64,000 nt of DNA from Neorhizobium sp. NCHU2750 (GTDB lineage Bacteria > Pseudomonadota > Alphaproteobacteria > Rhizobiales > Rhizobiaceae): assembly GCF_003597675.1 (NCBI RefSeq), contig NZ_CP030827.1:1612001-1676000 (forward strand), in the 5' to 3' direction. The notes beneath the pieces are model-generated. The model saw only the letters and a list, made by a program, of their open reading frames with translations, made no database searches and was not told where the DNA came from. The position numbers and the translations under genes are program-made. Shown piece after piece: positions 53,919 through 62,626 of the stretch; the first letter of the stretch is position 1; every line of letters begins with the position of its first letter.

Positions 53919-55052
53919 ATGACCAAGGAACTGGGCGTCGGCATCCTCGGATGCGGCAACATTTCCACTACCTATTTCTCGCTCTCGCCGCTGTTCAAGG
54001 GGATCAAGGTTCTCGCCTGCGCCGACCTCAACATCGAGGCGGCGAAAGCACGGGCAAAGGAATATGGCGTCAAGGCGCAGACGGTCGAGCAGATGCTCGC
54101 CAATGACGAGATCGATGTGATCGTCAATCTGACCATTCCCGACGCGCATTTCACCGTCTCCAGAGCGATCCTTGAAGCCGGCAAGCATGTCTACTCGGAA
54201 AAGCCGCTGACGGTGACGCTGAACGAGGGCAAGGAACTTCAAGCGCTGGCGAAATCCAAGGGCCTTGCCGTCGGCTGCGCCCCCGACACCTTCCTCGGCG
54301 GCGCCCACCAGCTGGCTCGTGACTATATCGACGGCGGCGGGGTCGGGCGCATCACCTCGGGAACCTGCCACGTGATGAGCCCCGGCATGGAAATGTGGCA
54401 CCCCAATCCGGGATTCTTCTTCCTGAACGGCGGCGGCCCGATCCTCGATCTCGGCCCCTATTACATCGCCAACCTGATCAATTTCCTTGGCCCGGTCAAA
54501 CGCGTGGCTGCGCTCACATCGATGGCCAGCCCGACCCGCACCATCACCAGCGAACCGCTGAAGGGCACGGTCATCCCGGTCGAAACGCCGACCAATATCC
54601 AGGCGCTCCTGGAATTTGCCGAGGGCGCGACGATCACGCTGTCTGCCAGCTGGGATGTCTGGTCGCATCGTCATGCCAATATGGAACTCTACGGCACGGA
54701 GGGCTCGCTCTACGTGCCGGACCCGAATTTCTTCGGTGGCGTGGTCGAGGCGAGCGGCCGCGACAAGGATATCAAGCCACTCAAGGACTGGGATCATCCC
54801 TTCGGCAAGGCGAACCAGGAACACCCGCAGGGGCCGCGTGCCAACTATCGCACGGCTGGCCTTGCCGACATGGCGATGGCACTGATCGAAGGACGGGACA
54901 TCAGATGCTCGATCGACCGCGCCCTGCACGGCGTCGATGTCATGACCTCGATCCTCAAATCCGGTGCCGAGGGCAGGTTCATCGCCACCACCACCACCTG
55001 CACCAAGCCTGCGGCACTTGGCATTGAGGAAGCGCTGGCGCTTCTGGCGTGA
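53919..55052 (+). CDS. Gfo/Idh/MocA-family oxidoreductase
   Basis: 377 residues. The N-terminal Rossmann domain starts GVGILGCGNISTTYFSLSPLFKG. The motif VYSEKPLTVTLNEGKEL carries the conserved E-K-P lysine. The C-terminal alpha/beta domain includes GGGPILDLGPYYIANLINFLGPV, with the D-x-x-P/Y-like catalytic region. It oxidises or reduces a sugar with NAD(P). Its operon position suggests conversion of mannose or a related sugar, perhaps by way of a keto-sugar with the adjoining isomerase. Confidence 0.88.
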   Translation: MTKELGVGILGCGNISTTYFSLSPLFKGIKVLACADLNIEAAKARAKEYGVKAQTVEQMLANDEIDVIVNLTIPDAHFTVSRAILEAGKHVYSEKPLTVTLNEGKELQALAKSKGLAVGCAPDTFLGGAHQLARDYIDGGGVGRITSGTCHVMSPGMEMWHPNPGFFFLNGGGPILDLGPYYIANLINFLGPVKRVAALTSMASPTRTITSEPLKGTVIPVETPTNIQALLEFAEGATITLSASWDVWSHRHANMELYGTEGSLYVPDPNFFGGVVEASGRDKDIKPLKDWDHPFGKANQEHPQGPRANYRTAGLADMAMALIEGRDIRCSIDRALHGVDVMTSILKSGAEGRFIATTTTCTKPAALGIEEALALLA

Positions 55053-55117
55053 GGCGATAAGAATGCCGCCGGCACCGAAGAGAGGTTCGACGCCGGTTTA
55101 TTTGGAGGACTTTTCAA

Positions 55118-56167
55118 ATGACGTGGCTCCCGGCGGAAAACCGCTACGACAACATGACCTATAACCGTTGCGGCCGTTCCGGCCTCAAGCTGCCGGCGAT
55201 CTCGCTCGGCCTTTGGCACAATTTCGGCGATGACACGCCGCATCAGCGCAAGGTCGATATCTGCAAGAAGGCATTCGACCTCGGCATCACCCATTTCGAT
55301 CTCGCCAACAATTACGGCCCGAAACCGGGCTCAGCCGAACTCGCCTTCGGCCAGATCCTGCGCGAGGAATTTTCCGGCCTGCGCGATGAGCTGATCATCT
55401 CGTCGAAAGCCGGCTACAACATGTGGCCGGGCCCTTATGGCGAATGGGGCAGCCGCAAATATCTGATCGCCTCCTGCGATCAGAGCCTGAAGCGCATGGG
55501 CCTCGACTATGTCGATATCTTCTATTCGCACCGTTTCGACCCGGACACGCCGCTTGAGGAAACCTGCGGTGCGCTGGATCATATCGTCCGCTCGGGCCGG
55601 GCGCTTTACGTCGGCCTTTCGTCCTACAATTCGAAGCGCACCCGCGAAGCAGTCGCGATCCTGAAAGAGATGGGCACGCCGGTTCTCATCCATCAGCCGA
55701 GCTATTCGATGATCAACCGCTGGGTCGAGGAGGACGGCCTGCTCGATACGCTCGAAGACCTCGGTATTGGCTCGATCGTCTTCTCGCCGCTGGCGCAGGG
55801 CATGCTGACGTCGAAATATCTCGGCGGCATTCCGGAAGACAGCCGTGCCGCCCAGGGCAAGTCGCTGCGCCCGGCCTTCCTCAACGACAAGAATATCGAG
55901 AACCTGAAGGGCCTCAACGCGATCGCCGAACGTCGCGGCCAGACGCTGGCGCAGATGGCACTCGCCTGGGTGCTGCGCGGCGGCCATGTGACGACCGCGC
56001 TGATCGGCGCCAGCCGCCCCGAACAGGTCGAGGATTGCGTCAAAGCGCTGGAGAAACGCGATTTCACCGCAGACGAACTGGCCGAGATCGACAGGTTCGC
56101 CAAGGAAGCCGACATCAACATCTGGGCGGCTTCGGCCGAGCGGGAAGGGCCGGCAAGGAGCAAGTAA
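55118..56167 (+). CDS. Aldo/keto reductase (YghZ/MgrA-like)
   Basis: 349 residues, close in pattern to L-glyceraldehyde 3-phosphate reductases: YNRCGRSGLKLPAISLGLWHNFGD, ITHFDLANNYGPKPGSAE, the catalytic Lys in ISSKAGYNMWPGPYGEWGSRKYL and DIFYSHRFDPDTPLEE. It uses NADPH to reduce aldehydes. GGAGGAC lies upstream of the ATG. In this operon it may reduce a sugar aldehyde; the natural substrate is not evident. Confidence 0.88.
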   Translation: MTWLPAENRYDNMTYNRCGRSGLKLPAISLGLWHNFGDDTPHQRKVDICKKAFDLGITHFDLANNYGPKPGSAELAFGQILREEFSGLRDELIISSKAGYNMWPGPYGEWGSRKYLIASCDQSLKRMGLDYVDIFYSHRFDPDTPLEETCGALDHIVRSGRALYVGLSSYNSKRTREAVAILKEMGTPVLIHQPSYSMINRWVEEDGLLDTLEDLGIGSIVFSPLAQGMLTSKYLGGIPEDSRAAQGKSLRPAFLNDKNIENLKGLNAIAERRGQTLAQMALAWVLRGGHVTTALIGASRPEQVEDCVKALEKRDFTADELAEIDRFAKEADINIWAASAEREGPARSK

Positions 56168-56211
56168 GGCCGACGTCTACGCGCGGGCATTTGTCCGTCA
56201 CGTTTGAGCAA

Positions 56212-56345
56212 GCACCTGCCCCTCACCCTAACCCTCTCCCCGTAAACGGGGCGAGGGGACTTGCCTCGATTGGGGCAGGGACAGTGCGGCTTGCATCCTT
56301 CTCCCCGCAAGCGGGGAGAAGGTGCCGGCAGGCGGATGAGGGGCC
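56212..56345. repeat. Rhizobial intergenic mosaic-type palindromic repeat (RIME-like)
   Basis: Two strong hairpins sit between outer inverted ends CCCCTCA and TGAGGGG. The second is a perfect 12-bp repeat CCTTCTCCCCGC-AA-GCGGGGAGAAGG (56297-56322). The first centres on CTCCCCGTAAACGGGGCGAG (56235-56254). The layout matches RIME-type elements scattered through Rhizobiaceae genomes. It separates the reductase gene from the GH43 gene. Confidence 0.75.
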
Positions 56346-56428
56346 ACTCCAGCCGCTAACGCCGAAACACATATGCCGACAGGCGGCTGGGGAGCCGCCT
56401 GATAAATTCTCTGGGAGGAGATACGATC

Positions 56429-58048
56429 ATGATCCGCAACCCGATCCTGCCGGGCTTCAATGCCGATCCGTCCATCTGCCGTGTCGGTGAGGACTATTAC
56501 ATCGCCACCTCCACCTTCGAATGGTATCCGGGCGTGCAGATCCATCACTCCCGCGATCTCGTCAACTGGGCGCTGGTCCGTCGTCCGCTGGAGCGCAAGG
56601 CCCAGCTCGACATGCGCGGCAATCCCGACAGCTGCGGCGTCTGGGCGCCGTGTCTCTCTTATGCCGATAGCCAGTTCTGGCTGGTCTATACCGACGTCAA
56701 ACGTTACGACGGCAATTTCAAGGATGCCCATAACTACATCGTCACCGCGCCGTCGATCGAGGCCGAATGGTCCGATCCGGTCTATGTCAACTCATCCGGT
56801 TTCGACCCGTCGCTCTTCCATGACGACGATGGCCGCAAATGGTTCGTCAACATGCAGTGGAACTACCGGACCGAAAGCTATGGCGGTGCCCCGAAGCATC
56901 CGGCCTTCGACGGCATCCTGCTGCAGGAATGGGACGCTGAGGCGAGGGCGCTGAAAGGACCGATCACCAATATCTTTCCCGGCAGCCCGCTCGGCCTTGT
57001 CGAGGCACCGCATCTCTTCAAGCGCAACGGCTGGTATTATCTGACCACGGCCGAAGGCGGCACCGGCTACGACCATGCGGTGACCATGGCGCGCTCGCGC
57101 ACCATCGACGGCCAGTACCAGCTTCATCCGAATACCCATCTCATCACCTCGAAGGACAATCCCGAAACCGTCCTGCAGCGGGCAGGGCATGGCCAGTATG
57201 TCGAGACACCGGATGGTGACGTCTACCATACCCATCTCTGCAGCCGGCCGCTTGCGCCCAACCGTCGCTCGCCGCTAGGCCGCGAGACGGGCTTACAGAA
57301 ATGCGTCTGGAAGGATGACGGCTGGCTCTATCTCGCCCAAGGCGGGGTGGTGCCCGATGTCGAAGTCCCTGCGCCGACCGGCGCCGAGCCCGCCGGAAAG
57401 CCTGCCCGCATCCATTACAATTTCGATGCCCCGACATTTCCCATGGATTTCCAATGGCTGCGCACGCCGGAACCCGGTCGCATCTTCAGCCTGTCGGCGA
57501 GGCAGGATGCCTTGCGCCTCATCGGCCGCGAAAGCATCGGCTCATGGTTCGAACAGGCGCTCGTTGCCCGCCGCCAGGAACATCACCGGTTCCGCGCCGA
57601 AACCACGGTCGAGGAGTTCGCGCCGGACACCTATCAGCAGGCCTGCGGCCTGACCCACTATTACAACCGACACAAATTCCATGCGCTGGCCGTGACGCTG
57701 CATGAAAAGCTTGGGCGCGCGGTGACGATTTTCTCCTGCCCGGGCGATTTCCCCCATGGCCGCATGCAGTTTCCGGCGGGCAGCGGCATTGCCATACCCG
57801 ATGGTCCGGTGGCGCTTGCGATGGAAGTCCGCGACAACGACCTGCAATTCTCCTGGCGCTCCGGCGGCAGCGATGACTGGCAGAAAATCGGCCCGGTTCT
57901 CGACGCCAGCGTCATCTCCGACGAAGGCGGCCGCGGCGAGCACGGGTCCTTCACCGGCGCCTTCGCCGGCATGTTCGCCTTCGATACGTCGGGTCGGGCA
58001 AAGACAGCTGATTTCAGCAGTTTCCGCTACGAGGCGAGTCGCATTTGA
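56429..58048 (+). CDS. Glycoside hydrolase family 43 (beta-xylosidase-like)
   Basis: 539 residues. An N-terminal five-bladed propeller (IRNPILPGFNADPSICRVGEDYYIATSTFEWYPGVQI) bears the catalytic base Asp in NADPS. Further acidic residues appear in SSGFDPSLFHDDDGRKWFVN and GLVEAPHLFKRNGWYY. A C-terminal beta-sandwich (from about 330) is typical of the XynB type. It acts on beta-xylosides or alpha-arabinosides. There is no signal peptide, so it is cytoplasmic. GGGAGGAG precedes the ATG. A palindromic repeat lies upstream, so it could be expressed with or apart from the mannoside operon. Confidence 0.88.
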   Translation: MIRNPILPGFNADPSICRVGEDYYIATSTFEWYPGVQIHHSRDLVNWALVRRPLERKAQLDMRGNPDSCGVWAPCLSYADSQFWLVYTDVKRYDGNFKDAHNYIVTAPSIEAEWSDPVYVNSSGFDPSLFHDDDGRKWFVNMQWNYRTESYGGAPKHPAFDGILLQEWDAEARALKGPITNIFPGSPLGLVEAPHLFKRNGWYYLTTAEGGTGYDHAVTMARSRTIDGQYQLHPNTHLITSKDNPETVLQRAGHGQYVETPDGDVYHTHLCSRPLAPNRRSPLGRETGLQKCVWKDDGWLYLAQGGVVPDVEVPAPTGAEPAGKPARIHYNFDAPTFPMDFQWLRTPEPGRIFSLSARQDALRLIGRESIGSWFEQALVARRQEHHRFRAETTVEEFAPDTYQQACGLTHYYNRHKFHALAVTLHEKLGRAVTIFSCPGDFPHGRMQFPAGSGIAIPDGPVALAMEVRDNDLQFSWRSGGSDDWQKIGPVLDASVISDEGGRGEHGSFTGAFAGMFAFDTSGRAKTADFSSFRYEASRI

Positions 58049-58198
58049 AGCAATGCATGTCTTGCGAAATCGTTAATTGTTCCTATGAGGAGCTTTCAGC
58101 AAGTACATATGATTGTTACATATATTTAATCTTGCATTCATTTTGCATTCATCGCGTGCGGCCTAGTTTCAGGTCGTGTTCAACGCGAGGAAACAAAC

Positions 58199-58516
58199 AT
58201 GAAAAAGATCATTCTCACGCTCATCGCCGCAACCGCTCTGGCCGCTCCCCTGGCCGCCACGGCGCAGGCTCAGCAGCCGCCGCATCACGGTCCCGACCGC
58301 CACGTCGAGAAGAAGGTTGTCGTCACCAAGTCGCATTGGAGCAAGGGCTACCGCATGACGTCGGCCGATCGCCGCCGCACCGTCGAGGTGCGCGACTACC
58401 GCAGCCATCGCCTTTCGGCCCCGCCGCGCGGTTACCACTGGGTCAAGGTCGATAACGACTACCTGCTGATCGGCATCACCAGCGGCATCATTTCCAGCAT
58501 CATTGCCGCTCACTAA
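58199..58516 (+). CDS. RcnB-family periplasmic protein
   Basis: 105 residues with the signal peptide MKKIILTLIAATALAAPLAATAQA. The mature part has the RcnB pattern: a His-rich start (QQPPHHGPDRHVE), HWSKGYRM, VRDYRSHRLSAPPRGYHWVKVDNDYLLI and a hydrophobic end. RcnB of E. coli helps nickel and cobalt balance, but many paralogues have unknown roles. Zinc uptake genes lie just downstream. Confidence 0.82.
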   Translation: MKKIILTLIAATALAAPLAATAQAQQPPHHGPDRHVEKKVVVTKSHWSKGYRMTSADRRRTVEVRDYRSHRLSAPPRGYHWVKVDNDYLLIGITSGIISSIIAAH

Positions 58517-58529
58517 GCCGGCTAATAAA

Positions 58530-58563
58530 AGCGGCGGAGGCTCTCTCAAGCCCCCGCCGTTCT
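58530..58563 (+). terminator. Possible terminator after the RcnB-like gene
   Basis: GCGGCGGAGGC (58531-58541) and GCCCCCGCCGT (58550-58560) pair with one mismatch. Only a short T-poor tail (TCTGCTG) follows, so termination is uncertain. Confidence 0.4.
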
Positions 58564-58623
58564 GCTGTCCTGAATTGAACGGCGCGCAGCGGTTTCGTGG
58601 CGCGCGGTTCGCATTGAGCAGGA

Positions 58624-59595
58624 TTATGGCGTCAGGCATGTCCTGAGCGAAGTCGAAAGTCCGTGCATCATGTCGAAATAGAGGTTGGGGCCTTCCTTCA
58701 ACGTGCCAGCTTCCGGATCCAGAACGCCGGATTTCGCTTTCGATCCCTCGGTCACCACGGCCACCAGCTTCGGCTCGAACTGCGGTTCGGCGAAAACGCA
58801 GGTCGCGCCGAGTTGCTCGACCTTCTGATGGATTTCCTTCACCCGTTCCGCCCCCGGCATCGTCTCGGGGCTCACCGTGATCGATCCGGCAACCTTCACC
58901 CCGTAGCGATGCTCGAAATACTGATAGGCGTCGTGGAAGACGATGAACGGCTTGTCCTTGAGCGGCGACAGCTCCGTCTTCAGCTCGGCATCGAGTGCAT
59001 CGAGCTTCTTCATCAGGTCGGCGGCATTCTTCTGGTAGATTGCGGCATGCTCGGCGTCCGCCTGTACCAGCTGCTTCTCGATCTCCTCCGTCATCGCTTT
59101 GGCGTTCATCGGGTCGAGCCACAGATGCACGTCATTGCCGTCATGATCGTGGTCGCCGTCATCATGAGCTTCTTCGCCGGATGCGTCATGATCGTGTCCA
59201 TGATCATGCCCCTCTTCCTCCGCTTCCGGCTCGAACACGCCGCCTTCGCGGAATTTCAGCTTGGTCAGCCCCGGCGCGTCTTCCAGCGTCACTACCGTTG
59301 CCTTGGAACCCAGCGCCTCGAGCGGCTTTTCCAGAAACGCTTCCATCCCGTGGCCGATCCAGAAGATCAGGTCGGCATTCTGCAATGCCGCCGCATTGGA
59401 AGGCTTCATGCTGTAGGTATGCGGAGACGCCGCGCCCTCGACGATCAGCTTCGGTTCTCCCACGCCCTGCATCACCGACGCAACCAGCGAATGGATCGGC
59501 TTGATCGACACCACGACATTCGGCGTAGCGGCAAAGGCGCCTGAGGCAGCCAGCAACGCGACCGAAGACAGGAGAAGAGAAGCTGCAAATTTCAC
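58624..59595 (-). CDS. znuA: Zinc ABC transporter, periplasmic binding protein ZnuA
   Basis: 323 residues with signal peptide MKFAASLLLSSVALLAASGAFA. The mature protein has metal-binding histidines in VVSIKPIHSLVASVM, EGAASPHTYSMKPS and FHDAYQYFEHRYG. A His/Asp-rich flexible loop (EEEGHDHGHDHDASGEEAHD and beyond) is characteristic of zinc-type ZnuA. It is divergent from znuCB across a region with two Zur-like boxes. Confidence 0.95.
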   Translation of the reverse strand: MKFAASLLLSSVALLAASGAFAATPNVVVSIKPIHSLVASVMQGVGEPKLIVEGAASPHTYSMKPSNAAALQNADLIFWIGHGMEAFLEKPLEALGSKATVVTLEDAPGLTKLKFREGGVFEPEAEEEGHDHGHDHDASGEEAHDDGDHDHDGNDVHLWLDPMNAKAMTEEIEKQLVQADAEHAAIYQKNAADLMKKLDALDAELKTELSPLKDKPFIVFHDAYQYFEHRYGVKVAGSITVSPETMPGAERVKEIHQKVEQLGATCVFAEPQFEPKLVAVVTEGSKAKSGVLDPEAGTLKEGPNLYFDMMHGLSTSLRTCLTP

Positions 59596-59617
59596 GGCAT
59601 TTTCCTTGTTTATGATC

Positions 59618-59630
59618 GTAATGTTATTAC
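59618..59630. promoter_or_regulatory. Zur-like box 1
   Basis: GTAAT-GTT-ATTAC is a perfect inverted repeat 22 bases upstream of the znuA start. Its form fits Zur sites of Rhizobiales. Confidence 0.6.
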
Positions 59631-59639
59631 ATCAATTGC

Positions 59640-59652
59640 GTTATGCTATAAC
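59640..59652. promoter_or_regulatory. Zur-like box 2
   Basis: GTTAT-GCT-ATAAC is a perfect inverted repeat 22 bp from box 1, centre to centre, about two helical turns. Both boxes lie in the znuA-znuC intergenic region and the Zur gene is in the same locus. Confidence 0.7.
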
Positions 59653-59715
59653 GTGTGCCAAGACCATTGGCAACCCGACCCGAATGACGGCGGACAACAG
59701 GAATTCTGATCGATC

Positions 59716-60768
59716 ATGCTGATGAGCAGCCGGGCCGCCACTGCCCGCAGGAAGCAGCCGCAACAGGCCGAAACGCTGGTCTCTCTCGACGATGCCGGCA
59801 TTCGGCGCGATGGCCGCTGGCTCGTTCGCGGCGTCGAATTCTCCATCCGTCGCGGCGAGGTCGTCACCCTCATCGGCCCGAACGGCGCCGGCAAGTCGAC
59901 CACCGCCAAGATGGCGATCGGCGTGTTGAAGCCGGACGAGGGCAGGGTGGTGCGCAGCAGGGACCTGCGCGTCGGCTACGTGCCGCAGAAACTCGCCGTC
60001 GACTGGACCATGCCGCTCTCCGTCCGCCGGTTGATGACGCTCACCGGCCCGCTGAAGGAGGCCGAGATCGTCGAGGCCCTCGAGGCGACCGGCATCCCGC
60101 ATCTGATCGGCTCGGAAGTCCGCCATCTCTCCGGCGGCGAGTTCCAGCGCGCTCTTCTCGCCCGTGCCATTGCCCGAAAGCCCGACCTGATGGTGCTCGA
60201 CGAGCCGGTCCAGGGCGTCGACTTTGCCGGCGAGGCGGCGCTCTACGATCTGATCCGCGAGATCCGCAACATCACCGGCTGCGGCATCCTGATGATCTCG
60301 CATGACCTGCACATGGTCATGGCCGGCACCGATACGGTAATTTGCCTCAACGGTCATGTCTGCTGCCGCGGCACGCCGGAGGTCGTCAGCCAGAGTTCCG
60401 ATTACATGAAGCTCTTCGGCGGCAATGCCCGTTCGCTTGCCGTCTACAATCACCATCACGACCACACCCATCTGCCCGACGGAAGGGTGCGCCATTCGGA
60501 CGGCTCGATCACCGACCACTGCCATCCGGATGACGGCCACCATCACGATCATGACCATGATCACAATCATGTCGAAGGGCACAGCCATGCCGACGGGCAC
60601 GGGCATGATCATGGCGACGGCGAACACCATCATCACGCCCCCCATGCCCATGGCGAAAATGCCGGCCATTCTCATGCCCATTCTCACGCCCACGCCCATC
60701 ACCATGGCGACCACGCGCATCACCACGATGCGGCTGCAGATAGGGATGGAGGCAGCAATGCTCGATGA
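59716..60768 (+). CDS. znuC: Zinc ABC transporter ATPase ZnuC with His-rich tail
   Basis: 350 residues. Walker A is IGPNGAGKST, the signature HLSGGEFQRALLARAI and Walker B LMVLDEPVQGVD. Residues after about 245 form a tail with more than 30 histidines, mixed with Asp and Gly (DDGHHHDHDHDHNH, GDGEHHHHAPHAHG and similar). The tail is much longer than in most ZnuC and could store or sense zinc in the cytoplasm. It overlaps the znuB start by 11 bases. Confidence 0.94.
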   Translation: MLMSSRAATARRKQPQQAETLVSLDDAGIRRDGRWLVRGVEFSIRRGEVVTLIGPNGAGKSTTAKMAIGVLKPDEGRVVRSRDLRVGYVPQKLAVDWTMPLSVRRLMTLTGPLKEAEIVEALEATGIPHLIGSEVRHLSGGEFQRALLARAIARKPDLMVLDEPVQGVDFAGEAALYDLIREIRNITGCGILMISHDLHMVMAGTDTVICLNGHVCCRGTPEVVSQSSDYMKLFGGNARSLAVYNHHHDHTHLPDGRVRHSDGSITDHCHPDDGHHHDHDHDHNHVEGHSHADGHGHDHGDGEHHHHAPHAHGENAGHSHAHSHAHAHHHGDHAHHHDAAADRDGGSNAR

Positions 60769-61585
60769 TTTCTTCATCCGCGCGCTCGTCGCCGGTATCG
60801 GCGTGGCATTGACCGCAGGCCCGCTCGGCTGTTTCGTCGTCTGGCGGCGCATGGCCTATTTCGGCGACACCATGGCCCATTCGGCGCTGCTCGGCGTCGC
60901 CCTGTCGCTGTTTTTCGAGATCAACCTTCTGGTTGCCGTGTTCGGCGTCGCGGTCCTGGTCTCGGTTCTGCTTCTTCTCTTGCAGCGGCGCCAGTCGCTC
61001 TCGGCCGATGCGCTGCTCGGCATCCTCTCCCATTCGGCGCTGGCGATCGGGCTCGTGCTGGTCGCCTTCATGACCTGGGTGCGGATCGACCTGATCGCCT
61101 TCCTCTTCGGTGATATTCTGGCGGTGACGCGGTCCGATATAGCGCTGATCTGGGGTGGCGGGGCGCTCGTCGTGGCCGCCATCGCCTGGCTGTGGCGACC
61201 GCTCGTCGCCTCCACCGTCAGCGAGGACGTGGCGGAAGCGGAAGGCATGAACCCGGCCCGCACGAAACTCATCTTCATGCTGCTGATGGCGCTCGTCATC
61301 GCGATTGCCATGAAGATCGTCGGCATCATGCTGATCACCGCGCTGCTGATCATTCCGGCCGCCACCGCCCGCCGCTTTTCCGCAAGCCCGGAATGGATGG
61401 CGGTCTTTGCCTCGCTGATCGGCGCGGCTGCCGTTATCGGTGGTCTTTTCGGCTCGCTCACCTATGATACGCCGTCCGGCCCTTCCATCGTGGTCGCCGC
61501 ACTCCTACTTTTCATCATAAGCCTGATTCCAGCCTTCGGCACCAAGACCGCCGAACGGCCAGCCAACAAGGGAGTGCGAGGATGA
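60758..61585 (+). CDS. znuB: Zinc ABC transporter permease ZnuB
   Basis: 275 residues with about eight or nine membrane segments: FFIRALVAGIGVALTAGPLGCFVVWRRMAYFGDTMAHSALLG, LLVAVFGVAVLVSVLLLL, and the conserved VGIMLITALLIIPAATARRFS. GGAGG lies just before the ATG. It forms the membrane channel for zinc uptake with ZnuC and ZnuA. It overlaps zur by four bases. Confidence 0.94.
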   Translation: MLDDFFIRALVAGIGVALTAGPLGCFVVWRRMAYFGDTMAHSALLGVALSLFFEINLLVAVFGVAVLVSVLLLLLQRRQSLSADALLGILSHSALAIGLVLVAFMTWVRIDLIAFLFGDILAVTRSDIALIWGGGALVVAAIAWLWRPLVASTVSEDVAEAEGMNPARTKLIFMLLMALVIAIAMKIVGIMLITALLIIPAATARRFSASPEWMAVFASLIGAAAVIGGLFGSLTYDTPSGPSIVVAALLLFIISLIPAFGTKTAERPANKGVRG

Positions 61586-62004
61586 ACGCACCGATCGTCA
61601 ATCCGGCCCTGACCAAGAACCAGACGCTCGTCTTCGACGTGCTGGAGCGCTCGGACGCGCCGATGAGTGCCTATACGATCCTCGACAAGCTGCGTGACCA
61701 CGGCTTTCGCGCCCCGCTGCAGGTCTATCGCGCGCTCGACAAGCTGACCGAGTTCGGCATGGTCCACCGGCTGGAAAGCCTCAATGCCTTCGTCGCCTGC
61801 GCCCATCGGGAACATGAATGCTGCGGGTCTGGCCATGGTCACGGCACGGTCGCCTTCGCCATCTGCGACAGCTGCGGCCATGTCTTCGAATTCCACGACC
61901 ATCAGGTCGATCACCGGTTGGCGGACTGGGCCAAGGGCAAGGGTTTCAAGCCGGCCAAGACGACGATCGAAATCCGCGGTCTTTGCGACAAGTGCGCCGC
62001 GTAA
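61582..62004 (+). CDS. zur: Zinc uptake regulator Zur (Fur family)
   Basis: 140 residues. A winged helix domain (LTKNQTLVFDVLERSDAPMSAYTILDKLRDHGFRAPLQVYRALDKL) is followed by a metal-binding dimer domain with His-rich ECCGSGHGHGTV, the CDSC pair, HVFEFHDHQVDH and a second pair CDKC. When loaded with zinc it represses zinc uptake genes. Overlap with znuB and boxes in front of znuA and znuC make local autoregulation likely. Confidence 0.94.
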   Translation: MNAPIVNPALTKNQTLVFDVLERSDAPMSAYTILDKLRDHGFRAPLQVYRALDKLTEFGMVHRLESLNAFVACAHREHECCGSGHGHGTVAFAICDSCGHVFEFHDHQVDHRLADWAKGKGFKPAKTTIEIRGLCDKCAA

Positions 62005-62025
62005 CGAAGAGTTTGGTAAGCGGGA

Positions 62026-62553
62026 TCAGAGTGCCTTGAGATCCCGCGAAAACCGCTTCCAGTTTTCCACATAGCGGGCGGCCGAATCCTTCAGCCTTGC
62101 GGCGGATGCCTCGTCCAGAGTGCGGATCGCCTTAGCCGGTGACCCGACGATCAACGAATTGTCGGGAAATTCCTTGCCCTCGGTGACGAGCGCATTGGCG
62201 CCGACCAGACAGTTCCTGCCGATCTTCGCACCGTTGAGGATCGTTGCCCCCATGCCGACCAGCGAATTGTCGCCGATCGTGCAGCCATGGATGATCGCAT
62301 GGTGGCCGATCGTGCAGTCCTCGCCGATCGTCGCGGCAAAGGCGGGGTCCGTATGCACCATCACGCCTTCCTGGATGTTGGAGCGTGCGCCGATCGTGAT
62401 CGGCTCGTTGTCACCGCGCAAGTTCGCGCCAAACCAGATGCCGACATCCTCGCCAAGCACGACCTTGCCGATCACATTGGCATCCGGCGCCACCCAGTAG
62501 CGGTCGGCCGCGGGCAGGCTGGGCTCGAATTCTCCGAGTGCGTAAATCGGCAT
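62026..62553 (-). CDS. Gamma-carbonic anhydrase-like protein
   Basis: 175 residues of left-handed beta-helix hexapeptide repeats (VIGKVVLGEDVGIWFGANLRGDNEPITIGARSNIQEG). Zinc-ligand histidines are H67 in MVHTDP and two in GHHAIIHG (H84 or H85, and H89). This is the YrdA/PaaY/CaiE-like branch, often of unproven carbonic anhydrase activity. The ATG at 62553 has GGGAGGA upstream. It follows the FAH-family gene on the same strand by about 70 bases. Confidence 0.88.
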   Translation of the reverse strand: MPIYALGEFEPSLPAADRYWVAPDANVIGKVVLGEDVGIWFGANLRGDNEPITIGARSNIQEGVMVHTDPAFAATIGEDCTIGHHAIIHGCTIGDNSLVGMGATILNGAKIGRNCLVGANALVTEGKEFPDNSLIVGSPAKAIRTLDEASAARLKDSAARYVENWKRFSRDLKAL

Positions 62554-62626
62554 GCATTCCTCCCGCAATGTCTCGTTCCGGCGGAGGCCTGAAGCGGCAC
62601 CGCCGGAACGTCTATCCAATAGAAAA

